From NCBI RefSeq assembly GCF_019511375.1, contig NZ_JAEUAO010000001.1:1-64000 (forward strand): a stretch of DNA of 64,000 nucleotides. The letters are read 5' to 3'. This document shows positions 47,479 through 56,650 of this stretch, one piece after another. Positions within the stretch are counted from its first letter, which is position 1, and the number at the start of each line of letters is the position of its first letter. The notes under the pieces are model-generated. The model worked only from the letters and a program-made list of their open reading frames with translations, did no database searches and was not told where the DNA came from. The stretch is from Rhizobium herbae. Lineage in GTDB: Bacteria > Pseudomonadota > Alphaproteobacteria > Rhizobiales > Rhizobiaceae. Made by a program: the position numbers and the translations under genes.

Positions 47479-47931
47479 TTAATTTTTGCCGTAGACGCTG
47501 TCCGGAGGGAAATGAATTTCGGTATCAACAATGTTAAGCGTCGTGACGCCGTCCTTGGCGTCAACCCGACGATAGAAGCAGGAGCGGCGGCCGGTGTGGC
47601 AAGTCGCATCATGACCGGAAACGAGAACCTTCAGCCACAATGCGTCCTGGTCGCAATCGGTACGCAATTCCACAACATTTTGTAGGTTACCGGAGGTTTC
47701 ACCCTTCTTCCAGAGGCTTTTGCGCGAACGGCTGTAATAGTGGGCGATGCCGGTCTCGATGGTCAGCGCCAGCGCCTCGGCGTTCATATGGGCGACCATC
47801 AGCAGGACGCCGTCCTTGGCATCGGTAACCACGGCGGTGATCAGTCCGTTGCTGTCGAAACGGGGCGTGAAGGCGGAACCGGTTTCCAGTTCCGCCTTGT
47901 CGGCGGGCGGCGGGGCAAATTCGAGCGTCAT
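47479..47931 (-). CDS. hisI: Phosphoribosyl-AMP cyclohydrolase
   Basis: Third step of histidine synthesis: opens the adenine ring of PR-AMP. It is monofunctional at 150 residues. Conserved metal-binding motifs are [16 protein letters not shown] and [33 protein letters not shown] is the substrate loop. The start at 47931 is supported by conservation and lies 23 bp after the folE stop, so folE-hisI probably form an operon although the pathways differ. Confidence 0.96.
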   Translation of the reverse strand: MTLEFAPPPADKAELETGSAFTPRFDSNGLITAVVTDAKDGVLLMVAHMNAEALALTIETGIAHYYSRSRKSLWKKGETSGNLQNVVELRTDCDQDALWLKVLVSGHDATCHTGRRSCFYRRVDAKDGVTTLNIVDTEIHFPPDSVYGKN

Positions 47932-47954
47932 GGGAAAGCTCCGGTTGAAGGAGC

Positions 47955-48572
47955 TTATTTGAAGCCCCTGAGCAAGGTCATGAAGCGGGCCTGTTCGGCA
48001 GGCTCGGTCTTGAAGACACCGGTAAAGGTGGTGGTCAGCGTTGTCGAGCCCTGCTTTTGAACGCCGCGCATTGCCATGCACATGTGTTCGGCCTCGATCA
48101 TCACGGCAACGCCGCGCGGCTGCAGCGTTTCGTCGATCGCCCTGGCGATCTGAGCCGTCATGGTTTCCTGCGTCTGCAGGCGCCGGCCATAGATGTCGAC
48201 GACACGGGCGATCTTCGACAGGCCAAGCACCTTTCCATCAGGCAGATAGGCGATGTGCGCCTTGCCGATGATCGGCACCATATGGTGTTCGCAATGCGAG
48301 AAGAACGGGATGTCCTTGACGAGCACGATGTCGTCATAGCCGCCAACTTCCTCGAAGGTGCGTCCAAGCACGTCTTCGGCGGCGAGCTCGTAGCCCGAGA
48401 ACAGTTCCTTGTAGGCCTTGGCAACGCGGGCGGGCGTATCGAGAAGTCCTTCACGCTCAGGATCGTCACCGGCCCAGCGCAGCAGGACACGAACGGCCTC
48501 CTCAGCCTCCTTCTGGCTCGGTCTGCCATCGGAGGCAGGCAGGGCGGGAAAATTCTTGACTATGGCGTCCAT
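47955..48572 (-). CDS. folE: GTP cyclohydrolase I
   Basis: First enzyme of tetrahydrofolate synthesis: GTP to dihydroneopterin triphosphate. It has 205 residues. Zinc ligands are in [12 protein letters not shown] and [14 protein letters not shown]; substrate contacts lie in [21 protein letters not shown]. It is the type IA, zinc-dependent form. A 14-bp palindrome lies 14 bp before the ATG, a possible operator. Confidence 0.97.
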   Translation of the reverse strand: MDAIVKNFPALPASDGRPSQKEAEEAVRVLLRWAGDDPEREGLLDTPARVAKAYKELFSGYELAAEDVLGRTFEEVGGYDDIVLVKDIPFFSHCEHHMVPIIGKAHIAYLPDGKVLGLSKIARVVDIYGRRLQTQETMTAQIARAIDETLQPRGVAVMIEAEHMCMAMRGVQKQGSTTLTTTFTGVFKTEPAEQARFMTLLRGFK

Positions 48573-48586
48573 GATGGCCCCTTGAT

Positions 48587-48600
48587 GTAACCTCGGTTAC
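48587..48600. promoter_or_regulatory. Perfect palindrome upstream of folE
   Basis: GTAACC-TC-GGTTAC, 14 bp, ends 14 bp before the folE ATG. A 2-nt centre is too short for an RNA loop, so a DNA-binding repressor site is more likely. It is not a Zur-type sequence. Confidence 0.45.
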
Positions 48601-48742
48601 TTGACGTTTTATCTTTTCGGACAACTCGCCACTGGCCATTTACCTGACGCTTGCAGGCCTGGTTACCGTCGGCGGGCTCCGGGGCTTTCAGATTGACAGA
48701 GGTTAAGGGCTCTGGATCATCCGGCACGGTTTCCCAAACAAC

Positions 48743-48775
48743 AGGCGACCGTTCGCTCTTGCGAACCTGTCGCCT
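48743..48775. repeat. Long interrupted hairpin between folE and the scaffold gene
   Basis: AGGCGAC-c-GTTCGC-TCTT-GCGAAC-ct-GTCGCCT: 13 base pairs with a 1x2 internal loop and a tetraloop. There is no T-run on either side, so it is not a clear terminator. Role unknown. Confidence 0.45.
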
Positions 48776-48913
48776 CCACACGACATACCATATAATATGC
48801 TGGGATACATGTGAAAGGGGCGCAGGCGGAGACACTGTGTTTTTTTCCCGGATACGATAGAAAATCATGCGCGGATTGCCTGAAAACGCGCAAAATCAAC
48901 CGGATCGCGTCGA

Positions 48914-49363
48914 ATGATGGATGAAATCTATAACAGCAGGATTCTCGAGTTCGCCGGCAATATCCCGCGAAGCGGCAGGCTCGAGCATCCCGATGCCGAG
49001 GCGAGCGCCCATTCCAAACTGTGTGGCTCAAGAGTCCGCATCGGCTTGAAAATGGAGGGTGATATCGTCACCGACTTCGCCCACGAGGTGAAGGCATGTG
49101 CCCTGGGGCAGGCTTCCTCATCGATCATGGCGCGTCACGTTGTCGGTGCCACAGCCGGTGAAATCCGTCAGGCGCGGGAGGACATGCTGGCCATGCTCAA
49201 GGCGGACGGCGAGGGCCCCTCGGGGCGTTTCGAAGATATGCGGTTTCTGAGACCGGTGAAGGACTACAAGGCCCGCCATGCCTCCACCATGCTGACCTTC
49301 GATGCGGTGGTCGATGCCATCGGCCAGATCGAGGCGGCTCGTCTCGTCAAGGCTGCGGTGTGA
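48914..49363 (+). CDS. NifU/IscU-like iron-sulfur cluster assembly scaffold protein, third Cys absent
   Basis: A 149-residue NifU_N-domain protein. Two of the three cluster cysteines are seen (SKLCGSRV and KACALGQASSS). The third position, where IscU has a Cys before the C-terminal helix, reads RHASTMLTFDAV. It may still hold a labile cluster or act in transfer. The stop overlaps the yidD start. A second ATG one codon later is possible. Confidence 0.87.
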   Translation: MMDEIYNSRILEFAGNIPRSGRLEHPDAEASAHSKLCGSRVRIGLKMEGDIVTDFAHEVKACALGQASSSIMARHVVGATAGEIRQAREDMLAMLKADGEGPSGRFEDMRFLRPVKDYKARHASTMLTFDAVVDAIGQIEAARLVKAAV

Positions 49364-49755
49364 AAATGTGCGGCGAGCCGGGGTGCCAGGGAAACGACGT
49401 TCAGGCGGTTCATCGGGCTTATTCCGGCCGCAACTATACGGGGCCGTTTCGCAAGACGCCCGGGCGGCTCTTCGGCATGGCGTTCATCCGGCTCTATCAA
49501 CTGACGCTCTCCGGTTTCATCGGCAATTCCTGCCGTCACATCCCCACCTGTTCGGAATATGGCTACGAGGCGATTGCCCGCCACGGTTTCTGGCCGGGCG
49601 GCTGGATGACCGTGTTTCGCGTCATGCGCTGCGGGCCGGGCGGCACGAGCGGGCTTGATCCGGTGCCCGTGAAACTTGACGCGACCAAACATTGGTGGAC
49701 GCCTTGGCGTTACTGGCGCCTGGGCTCTGCGACGAGCGGCACTGCCACAAAATGA
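49360..49755 (+). CDS. yidD: Membrane protein insertion efficiency factor YidD
   Basis: YidD assists YidC in inserting membrane proteins. It has 131 residues, longer than the typical 70-85 residues at both ends. The core RLYQLTLSGFIGNSCRHIPT and CSEYGYEAIARHGFWPGGW is diagnostic. It begins at a GTG (49360), overlapping the upstream stop; ATG at 49366 is an alternative. It ends in an ATGA overlap with DUF1697. Confidence 0.93.
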   Translation: MKMCGEPGCQGNDVQAVHRAYSGRNYTGPFRKTPGRLFGMAFIRLYQLTLSGFIGNSCRHIPTCSEYGYEAIARHGFWPGGWMTVFRVMRCGPGGTSGLDPVPVKLDATKHWWTPWRYWRLGSATSGTATK

Positions 49756-50291
49756 CGACCTACGTCGCCTTGCTGCACAGCATCGTTCTCGGTGGCGGAC
49801 GCCGCGTCGTCATGTCGGACCTGCGGGCGACTGTCGAAAGCATCGGCTTCCGATCGCCGCGCACGCTGGTCGCCACCGGCAATCTGGTCTTCGAAGCCGA
49901 TATGGAAGCTGTGGCCGACGTGGAAGCAGCGCTGGAAACGGCCTTCACTCGCGATTTCGGCAAACATGTCGATATCATCGGACGCTCGGCCGAAGACTGG
50001 CTTGCGCTTGCCGCCGGCAACCCGTTTTCGGATGCCGGCGCGTCGGAGGCACCAAACATTATCGTGCGTGCGATGCGCACGCCATTGAGCAGGGATGTTC
50101 TGCCGGGCTTGCAACGGCACTGCAGCGACGGCGAGAAAATCCGCATCGTCAACGGTGATCTCTGGATTCATTTCCCCGGCAAGCCAAGCACATCAAAGCT
50201 GGTTCCGGCGCTGACCACCAAGCGCCTCGGCATCGGCACGTTGCGGAACTGGAATACCGTGCGCGGCCTGCGGGCTATGATCGGCGCCTGA
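49752..50291 (+). CDS. DUF1697 family protein
   Basis: A 179-residue protein of the DUF1697 family: TTYVALLHSIVLGGGRRVVM, then SDLRATVESIGF and TLVATGNLVFEADM. The typical LLRGINVGG opening is here LLHSIVLGGG. The C-terminus has TTKRLGIGTLRNWNTVRGL. The function is unknown. Its ATG overlaps the yidD stop, so it is the third gene of a coupled operon. Confidence 0.87.
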   Translation: MTTYVALLHSIVLGGGRRVVMSDLRATVESIGFRSPRTLVATGNLVFEADMEAVADVEAALETAFTRDFGKHVDIIGRSAEDWLALAAGNPFSDAGASEAPNIIVRAMRTPLSRDVLPGLQRHCSDGEKIRIVNGDLWIHFPGKPSTSKLVPALTTKRLGIGTLRNWNTVRGLRAMIGA

Positions 50292-50408
50292 TTGAGCCTG
50301 TTCTTTACTCGGCTGCAAAAACCCTCTATCACCCGCGCGTCAATTTGCCGGGTCTCCGGCCATCAACACCACCCGCATTCGTTGGCGGGACTGGACAAGG
50401 AAGAAATC

Positions 50409-52397
50409 ATGTCTGACGCTGTTTCCCTTACATTTCCCGATGGTTCCGTCCGCGGTTACGCCGCCGGCACGACGGGCCGTGACGTTGCCGAATCGATCTC
50501 CAAGTCGCTTGCAAAGAAGGCCATCGCGATCGCGCTGGATGGCGAATTGCGCGACCTGTCCGATCCGGTTGTGACCGGCAAGTTTGAGATCGTCACCCGC
50601 GAGGACGCCCGCGCGCTGGAACTGATCCGCCACGATACCGCCCATGTGATGGCCGAAGCCGTCCAGGAGCTGTGGCCGGGAACGCAGGTGACCATCGGCC
50701 CGGTGATCGAAAACGGCTTCTACTACGATTTCGCCAAGGACGAGCCGTTCACGCCCGACGATCTGCCGAAGATCGAAAAGCGGATGAAGGAGATCATCCA
50801 GCGCAACAAGCCCTTCACCAAGGAAGTCTGGTCGCGCGACAAGGCCCGCCAGGTCTTTGCCGACAAGGGCGAGAAATACAAAGTCGAACTGGTCGATGCC
50901 ATTCCGGACAACCAGGACCTGAAGATCTATTACCAGGGCGACTGGTTCGACCTCTGCCGCGGGCCGCACATGGCGTCCACCGGTCAGATCGGCAACGCCT
51001 TCAAGCTGATGCGCGTCGCCGGTGCCTACTGGCGCGGGGATTCGAACAATCCGATGCTGACCCGCATCTACGGCACGGCCTGGCGCACGCAGGAGGAGCT
51101 CGACCAGTACCTGCACATTCTGGCTGAAGCCGAGAAGCGCGACCATCGCCGCCTCGGCCGCGAGATGGACCTGTTTCATTTCCAGGAGGAAGGCCCCGGC
51201 GTCGTCTTCTGGCACGGCAAGGGGTGGCGTATCTTCCAGACGCTGGTCGCCTACATGCGCCGCCGCCTGGCCGGCACCTATCAGGAAGTCAATGCGCCGC
51301 AGGTGCTCGACAAGTCGCTATGGGAAACCTCCGGCCACTGGGGCTGGTACCGCGACAACATGTTCAAGGTGACGGTCGCCGGCGACGACACGGATGATGA
51401 TCGCGTCTTCGCGCTGAAGCCGATGAACTGCCCGGGCCACATCCAGATCTTCAAGCACGGTCTGAAGTCCTATCGCGAACTGCCGATCCGGCTTGCCGAA
51501 TTCGGCAATGTGCACCGCTACGAGCCCTCAGGCGCTTTGCACGGCCTGATGCGCGTGCGCGGCTTCACGCAGGACGATGCGCACGTCTTCTGCACCGACG
51601 AGCAGATGGCGGCGGAATGCCTGCGCATCAACGACCTCATCCTGTCGGTCTATGAGGACTTCGGCTTCCAGGAAGTCGTCGTCAAGCTCTCGACCCGTCC
51701 GGAAAAGCGCGTCGGCGACGATGCCCTGTGGGACCGCGCCGAAAGCGTGATGATGGAGGTGCTGAAGACCATCGAAGCCCAGTCGGAAGGCCGCATCAAG
51801 ACCGGCATCCTGCCGGGCGAGGGCGCCTTCTACGGTCCGAAGTTCGAATATACCCTGAAGGACGCCATTGGCCGCGAATGGCAGTGCGGCACGACGCAGG
51901 TGGACTTCAACCTGCCGGAGCGCTTCGGTGCCTTCTACATCAATCAGAATTCGGACAAGCAGCAGCCGGTGATGATTCACCGCGCCATCTGCGGATCGAT
52001 GGAGCGCTTCCTCGGCATCCTCATCGAGAACTTCGCCGGCCATATGCCTCTGTGGATTTCGCCGCTGCAGGTCGTCGTCGCGACCATTACCTCGGAGGCT
52101 GACGACTACGGCCGCGAAGTTGCCGAGCTGCTGCGTGATGCCGGGCTGAACGTCGAGACCGATTTCCGCAACGAGAAGATCAACTACAAGGTCCGTGAGC
52201 ATTCGGTGACCAAGGTGCCGGTGATCATCGTCTGCGGCATGCGCGAAGCGGAAGAACGCACCGTCAACATCCGCCGGCTCGGGTCGCAGGCGCAAACGTC
52301 GATGACGCTCGACGAGGCGATCGCCTCGCTCGTCTCGGAGGCAACGCCGCCGGATGTGAAGCGGAAGGCTGAGCAGCGGAAAAAAGCCGCGGCCTGA
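50409..52397 (+). CDS. thrS: Threonyl-tRNA synthetase
   Basis: Charges tRNA-Thr. It has 662 residues. Domains in order are TGS (1-64), the editing domain with [10 protein letters not shown] and CRGPHM (about 75-225), the class II core with motif 2 in [15 protein letters not shown] and Zn ligands ([10 protein letters not shown] Cys and later His), and the anticodon-binding domain (about 560-650). The ATG at 50409 with AAGGAAG upstream is better than an in-frame start 39 codons earlier. Length fits the family. Confidence 0.97.
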   Translation: MSDAVSLTFPDGSVRGYAAGTTGRDVAESISKSLAKKAIAIALDGELRDLSDPVVTGKFEIVTREDARALELIRHDTAHVMAEAVQELWPGTQVTIGPVIENGFYYDFAKDEPFTPDDLPKIEKRMKEIIQRNKPFTKEVWSRDKARQVFADKGEKYKVELVDAIPDNQDLKIYYQGDWFDLCRGPHMASTGQIGNAFKLMRVAGAYWRGDSNNPMLTRIYGTAWRTQEELDQYLHILAEAEKRDHRRLGREMDLFHFQEEGPGVVFWHGKGWRIFQTLVAYMRRRLAGTYQEVNAPQVLDKSLWETSGHWGWYRDNMFKVTVAGDDTDDDRVFALKPMNCPGHIQIFKHGLKSYRELPIRLAEFGNVHRYEPSGALHGLMRVRGFTQDDAHVFCTDEQMAAECLRINDLILSVYEDFGFQEVVVKLSTRPEKRVGDDALWDRAESVMMEVLKTIEAQSEGRIKTGILPGEGAFYGPKFEYTLKDAIGREWQCGTTQVDFNLPERFGAFYINQNSDKQQPVMIHRAICGSMERFLGILIENFAGHMPLWISPLQVVVATITSEADDYGREVAELLRDAGLNVETDFRNEKINYKVREHSVTKVPVIIVCGMREAEERTVNIRRLGSQAQTSMTLDEAIASLVSEATPPDVKRKAEQRKKAAA

Positions 52398-52598
52398 AGC
52401 GCAGCCGCGTCGCGAACGATGGCGGGCGGGAGGTTCGCGCTGGCGCAGGCCCCCGGCGCCTGTCAGAAAACTGTAACACTCGAGGACTATCCGAGTGAGC
52501 TCCAGCCTGCGGCACCGAATACGCGCCGCCGGACGAAATTTCAAAAAGGCTTCTGTGCTGCGTTCGCCGGACGCGCCTTTGACGGAACGAGGGACAAA

Positions 52599-53441
52599 GT
52601 GCAGTTCAAGGAACTGTCCTACGCCAATGAGAATGATCGGCGGCTGAAGCGTTGGTTCATCCGCGCGATGGAAGGGCTTGCCGGGCGCAATCGCTATGCC
52701 AGGCTCTACAATCAATGGCGCCAGGATGTCGTCGGCAGAAGCGATCGGGTTTTCGGCGAGATGCTGGACCTGATCGATGTGCGCCTGCGCATCGATGGCG
52801 AATGGCCGCCGCGCCATCTGCCGGATACGCCGATCGTCATCGTTGCCAACCATCCCTTCGGCATCGGCGACGGCATCGCCGTCCTGTCGCTTGCCGAACA
52901 GCTCGGCCGACCGTTTCGGGTGCTGATCAACAATGAGCTGATGAAGGTGCCGGAGATGGCGCCCTATTCGCTGCCCATCTCGTTTGAGGAGACCAGGCAA
53001 GCGCTGGCGCTCAACATGCAGACGCGCCACGAGGCAGTTCGTCTTCTGAAGGAAGGCGTCACGCTCGTTGTCTTCCCGGCCGGCGGCGTCGCGACGGCCA
53101 GGCGGGGCTTTGGCCGCGCGGAAGACCTTCCCTGGAAAATGTTTCCGGCAAAACTCATCCAGGCCGCCAGGGCGAGCGTCATCCCGATCTATTTCGAGGG
53201 TCAGAACGGCCGGCTGTTTCACCTTGCGAGCAAGGTATCGATGACGCTGCGCATTTCGCTGCTCATCCGCGAATTTCGCCGGCTCTCCGGCACGACGATC
53301 TCGTCGCGCATCGGCAGGTTGATCGCCTGGGAAGAGCTCAGCGCGATTGCGGACCGTAAGGATATCCTGACGCGGATTTATCAGGCCGTCTTTTCCATGG
53401 CGCCGCCGCGTCGCCGGCTTCTCGGCAAGGCCGCTTCCTGA
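52599..53441 (+). CDS. PlsC-type lysophospholipid acyltransferase
   Basis: A 280-residue acyltransferase of the 1-acyl-glycerol-3-phosphate family. The active-site motif is ANHPFGIGDGI (about residues 84-94), with VVFPAGGVATARRGFG as the second block. The NHPFG form is typical of the hemolysin/OlsA-like group, so the substrate may be an amino-acid or phospholipid lyso-lipid. It starts at GTG (52599) with GAGGGA upstream. It follows thrS by 201 bp. Confidence 0.87.
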   Translation: MQFKELSYANENDRRLKRWFIRAMEGLAGRNRYARLYNQWRQDVVGRSDRVFGEMLDLIDVRLRIDGEWPPRHLPDTPIVIVANHPFGIGDGIAVLSLAEQLGRPFRVLINNELMKVPEMAPYSLPISFEETRQALALNMQTRHEAVRLLKEGVTLVVFPAGGVATARRGFGRAEDLPWKMFPAKLIQAARASVIPIYFEGQNGRLFHLASKVSMTLRISLLIREFRRLSGTTISSRIGRLIAWEELSAIADRKDILTRIYQAVFSMAPPRRRLLGKAAS

Positions 53442-53451
53442 GAGAGACCGC

Positions 53452-54459
53452 TCAGTCCTGCGCGTCCGCGGCCCCGTTGGCCGCCGGCTGCGATCCCTTG
53501 TCGTCCAGCAACACCTCGACATCGGTATTGACGCCCGCCTTCACTGTGAAATCGCGCTGGAAAATCTTTTCGTTGTTGCGGGCAATCGCCGTATAGCCGC
53601 CCTCGGCGAGAACCAGCGTCGGGAAGGCGCCGACGCTCTCGCTGACGACGTCGCCGGAAGAGGTGAGGATCGACCAGGCGGTATCGGCGATCGCTTCGCC
53701 GCCCGGTTCCGATACCAGTTTCAAGGTCAGCTTCGCGGCCCGGTGCTGGATCGTTGCCTCGGTCAGCTTTCCTGCCTCGATCTGGATATCGGCGCGAATG
53801 ACCGCATTGACCGAACCGTAGTTGGACACCACGTGATAGGTGCCGGTGTTCAGCCGGACAACGGTGCCCGGCTTTACGTCGGCGACGACGAGCGCACGCT
53901 CGCCATTTTCCTTCTCGTCTGCGGAAAAAATCGAGAAGCTCAGTTCACCCGGGGGAATGCGCACATCGCTGCCGGAGACCGCGTTCAGCATGACGCCGCC
54001 GGCGTCGAGAACGAGAACCTGCTTTTCAACCGGGCCTGCCTCCGCGATCTTGATCTTGCGGGTCGCGCCGGCGCGTCCGAAGGCAACGTTGACGAAATAT
54101 TCGCCGGGAATAAGCTGGAATGCCGCCGATCCGCCTTCCGAGGTCGCCAGAAGCGGCAACTTGCCGTCGGAGCCGGGGATGGGGCTGAAAACGCGCCAGG
54201 TGAGGCCCTGTTCGACCGGGCTGCCCTTTTCGGTCAGCAGCGCTTCAAGCCGTATGTCCTTGGCCGTTACGCCTTGCGTCACCGCTTCGCGACCCAGCGG
54301 ATTGAAGCTGTTGAGCTTCGGCATCTTTTGCGGCGTGGCTATGGCCGGGAAGCTCTTGAATGGATCCGCAAGATTTTCGGCGCGTGACGCGGGACCACCG
54401 GTGGCAGTGAAAGCGAGTGCTGCAAGGACTCCAAGAAACTGACCGGTCGTGATGCGCAT
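53452..54459 (-). CDS. Exported protein of unknown function
   Basis: A 335-residue protein with an N-terminal signal peptide (ITTGQFLGVLAALAFTATG). The body is rich in strands and reads as several repeated beta-sandwich modules: LTWRVFSPIPGSDGKLPLLA, LSFSIFSADEKENGERALVV and TAWSILTSSGDVVSE look like repeats of one unit, each followed by a Gly-x-Tyr strand. I do not recognise a named family. It is probably periplasmic or an outer-membrane-associated structural protein. It is convergent with the acyltransferase gene. Confidence 0.72.
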   Translation of the reverse strand: MRITTGQFLGVLAALAFTATGGPASRAENLADPFKSFPAIATPQKMPKLNSFNPLGREAVTQGVTAKDIRLEALLTEKGSPVEQGLTWRVFSPIPGSDGKLPLLATSEGGSAAFQLIPGEYFVNVAFGRAGATRKIKIAEAGPVEKQVLVLDAGGVMLNAVSGSDVRIPPGELSFSIFSADEKENGERALVVADVKPGTVVRLNTGTYHVVSNYGSVNAVIRADIQIEAGKLTEATIQHRAAKLTLKLVSEPGGEAIADTAWSILTSSGDVVSESVGAFPTLVLAEGGYTAIARNNEKIFQRDFTVKAGVNTDVEVLLDDKGSQPAANGAADAQD

Positions 54460-54584
54460 GAGGGAGTTGACTTCCTGAGTGTGTGGCTCCACTTGAAGCG
54501 CCGGTATGGCAATTTCGTGGCTGCCCCTTTGATGCGAAATGCGATGGCGAAGTTCGGCGGCAAAACTAGTGGAAATGGACGGCG

Positions 54585-55169
54585 ATGAAAACTGAAATCA
54601 GTCTGCGTGAGTATCTGGCGACCCGCCGTTCCATTCCGGCCTTTCAGATGGGCGGTCCGGGGCCCGGAAAGGCGGAAATTGAGGAGATGCTGAAGCTCGC
54701 CTCCCGCGTTCCCGACCACGGCAAGCTCGCGCCCTGGCGCTTCATCGTCTATCGCGGCGAGGAGCGGGCGCGAATCAGTGGCGAGCTTGCGAAGATGGCG
54801 CTTGCCGCCAAGCCTGATCTTTCGGAAGAGATGATCAAGGTGGAAAACACGCGCCTGACCCGTGCGCCTGTTGTCGTTGCCGTTGTCAGCAAGGCGGCGC
54901 CGCATTTCAAGGTTCCGGAATGGGAGCAACTGATGTCCGCCGGTGCCGTGTGCCTCAACCTGCTGATGGCAGCCAACGCGCATGGCTTTGCTTCCAACTG
55001 GCTGACGGAATGGTACGCCTTCGATGAAAAGGCCTATCCGCTGCTCGGTGTGCAGCCTGGCGAGAGAATTGCAGGCTTCATTCATATCGGCACGCCGCAG
55101 GTGCCGCCGACGGAGCGCCCGCGACCGGAACTTGCAGACATCGTCACCTGGGTCGGCGAGGACGCGTGA
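54585..55169 (+). CDS. Nitroreductase family protein
   Basis: A 194-residue flavoenzyme of the nitroreductase fold. The FMN-binding start is [13 protein letters not shown], then [19 protein letters not shown], and [20 protein letters not shown]. The substrate is unknown. The stop overlaps the next gene's start (TGATG), and that gene is a flavin reductase-family protein, so the two probably function together. Confidence 0.9.
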   Translation: MKTEISLREYLATRRSIPAFQMGGPGPGKAEIEEMLKLASRVPDHGKLAPWRFIVYRGEERARISGELAKMALAAKPDLSEEMIKVENTRLTRAPVVVAVVSKAAPHFKVPEWEQLMSAGAVCLNLLMAANAHGFASNWLTEWYAFDEKAYPLLGVQPGERIAGFIHIGTPQVPPTERPRPELADIVTWVGEDA

Positions 55170-55771
55170 TGTTTTACGAGACCGGGCAAAACGCCCACGG
55201 CCTTGCCCATGATCCCTTCAAGGCGATCGTCTCGCCGCGGCCGATCGGCTGGATCGGTTCGCGGGCGGCCGACGGCAGCCTCAATCTCGCGCCGTATTCC
55301 TTCTTCAACGCGATCAGCGACACGCCGAAGCTGGTGATGTTCTCGTCGTCCGGCCGCAAGGATTCGGTCCGCAATATCGAGGAAACCGGCGAATTCACCG
55401 CCAACTTCGTCAGCCACGACCTCAAGGATGCGATGAACATGACATCGGCACCGGTGGCGCATGGCGAAAGCGAGTTCGCCCTTGCCGGGCTGAGGCCGGT
55501 CGAGGGCAGGCTGGTGCGGGCGCCGTTCGTCGCCGAGGCCTATGCCGTGCTTGAATGCAAGGTGACGGAGATATTCCAGCCGAAGGCGCTCGATGGCTCG
55601 CTCTCCGATAGTCACGTGGTGATCGGGCAGGTCGTCGGCATCCATATTCGCGAAGACGCGATTAGGGACGGGCGATTCGATATGGCCAAGGTCAGGCCGA
55701 TCGGCCGGATGGGTTACATGGATTACTGCGACGCAGGCGACGTCTTCGAGATGTTCAGGCCGAGGCGCTAG
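55169..55771 (+). CDS. Flavin reductase-like FMN-binding split-barrel protein
   Basis: A 200-residue member of the flavin reductase family with IVSPRPIGWIGSRAADGSLN near residue 22, APYSFFNAISDTPKLVMFSS, and ANFVSHDLKDAMN. It may supply reduced FMN or act on a small substrate itself. Translationally coupled to the nitroreductase gene. GTG at 55166 is an alternative start. The stop codon lies at the edge of a dispersed repeat. Confidence 0.9.
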   Translation: MFYETGQNAHGLAHDPFKAIVSPRPIGWIGSRAADGSLNLAPYSFFNAISDTPKLVMFSSSGRKDSVRNIEETGEFTANFVSHDLKDAMNMTSAPVAHGESEFALAGLRPVEGRLVRAPFVAEAYAVLECKVTEIFQPKALDGSLSDSHVVIGQVVGIHIREDAIRDGRFDMAKVRPIGRMGYMDYCDAGDVFEMFRPRR

Positions 55772-55855
55772 AGCAATTCCAGGAAAAGTGCGAAGCGGTT
55801 TTCCGTCCGGACTTGCGTAGCATTCCCGTGAATCGGGGGAAAAACGGAAATGCTC
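55771..55855. repeat. Dispersed rhizobial repeat between convergent genes
   Basis: An 85-bp element with near-inverted ends GAGCAATTCC and GGAAATGCTC. The internal text AGGAAAAGTGCGAAGCGGTTTTCCGTCCGG is a widely repeated rhizobial intergenic motif, to my knowledge. It touches the stop codons of both flanking genes. Confidence 0.7.
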
Positions 55856-56573
55856 ACGACGCGAGCGCCGCCAGCTGGGCGGCGTTGCGCGCGATCACGC
55901 CGGAAAAACCGTCGGCACGGCTGGCATCTCGTATTGCGCGCAACTCGTCGGGCAATAACGGCTCTTGGGTAAGCAGTTCATAACGAGGAAGACCGGCCTG
56001 CGCAGCCTTGAGCACCGTGGCTGCGCGGGCAAACAACGCCGGCGCGCCGGGCTCTCCGGCCGTAGCGCCATTCGCCGGGCTGGCTGTCGCTTTTGCCAGC
56101 GCCGCACCATCGAAGATCAGCCCCTTCAGGCGCTCCGACGCCTCGCCAATGGCGTCAGCCGAGAGAAAGAACGCCAGCAACGCGCCGACCTCGGCAAGAA
56201 TGGCGAGCGATCCCGCCACCAGCCCGTTTTCCGCTTCGGCAACGCGCAGCATGACATCGAATTTCTGGATATCGGCCGCGCCGCCACAGCGTGACAGCAC
56301 GAAGCCGTCCGGTCGCGCCGCTGCAAGGCTCGAAAGCGCTTCTTGACCGTTGTCGCCGTCCGGCATGCCGATACGCAGAAGCGTTGGCGCCTTGATGCTG
56401 TCTGATGCACGACTGTCGAGGATCGGCTGTACTCTGCCGGCTGCTGTCGCCCAGTCGTTGACGATGTCGACAATCACGGTGATGGGACGGCCGACCGGTG
56501 CGTCCGCCGGCATCAGCGCCTCGGTTGGCGCGCAGAGCAGTGAAGGCATGATATCGAAACGGTTAACGGACAT
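55854..56573 (-). CDS. Divergent HpcH/HpaI aldolase / citrate lyase beta-like protein
   Basis: A 239-residue protein whose layout fits the CitE-like family: an N-terminal strand-turn (MPSLLCAPTEALM), LLRIGMPDGDNGQ, PDGFVLSRCGGAADIQKFD and AGSLAILAEVGALLAF. The usual metal-binding Glu and Asp of active CitE enzymes are not obvious, so activity is doubtful. An uncharacterised rhizobial protein; the family call is moderate. It ends at the dispersed repeat. Confidence 0.62.
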   Translation of the reverse strand: MSVNRFDIMPSLLCAPTEALMPADAPVGRPITVIVDIVNDWATAAGRVQPILDSRASDSIKAPTLLRIGMPDGDNGQEALSSLAAARPDGFVLSRCGGAADIQKFDVMLRVAEAENGLVAGSLAILAEVGALLAFFLSADAIGEASERLKGLIFDGAALAKATASPANGATAGEPGAPALFARAATVLKAAQAGLPRYELLTQEPLLPDELRAIRDASRADGFSGVIARNAAQLAALAS

Positions 56574-56650
56574 GGTGAACCAATCTTAAACCTTTAATCG
56601 CTAACATACATCGAGACTAAAATGTGGTGCTGGTGTGTAGTGAGGCGTTG

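Larger units (their letters stand above)
48573..48913. other. Divergent folE / iron-sulfur scaffold intergenic region
   Basis: A 341-bp shared promoter region. It holds the palindrome at 48587-48600 and the long hairpin at 48743-48775. A TATAAT hexamer is at 48791-48796 on the + strand, but its -35 is poor. No credible gene: the 102-codon minus frame across it has no family character. Confidence 0.6.
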
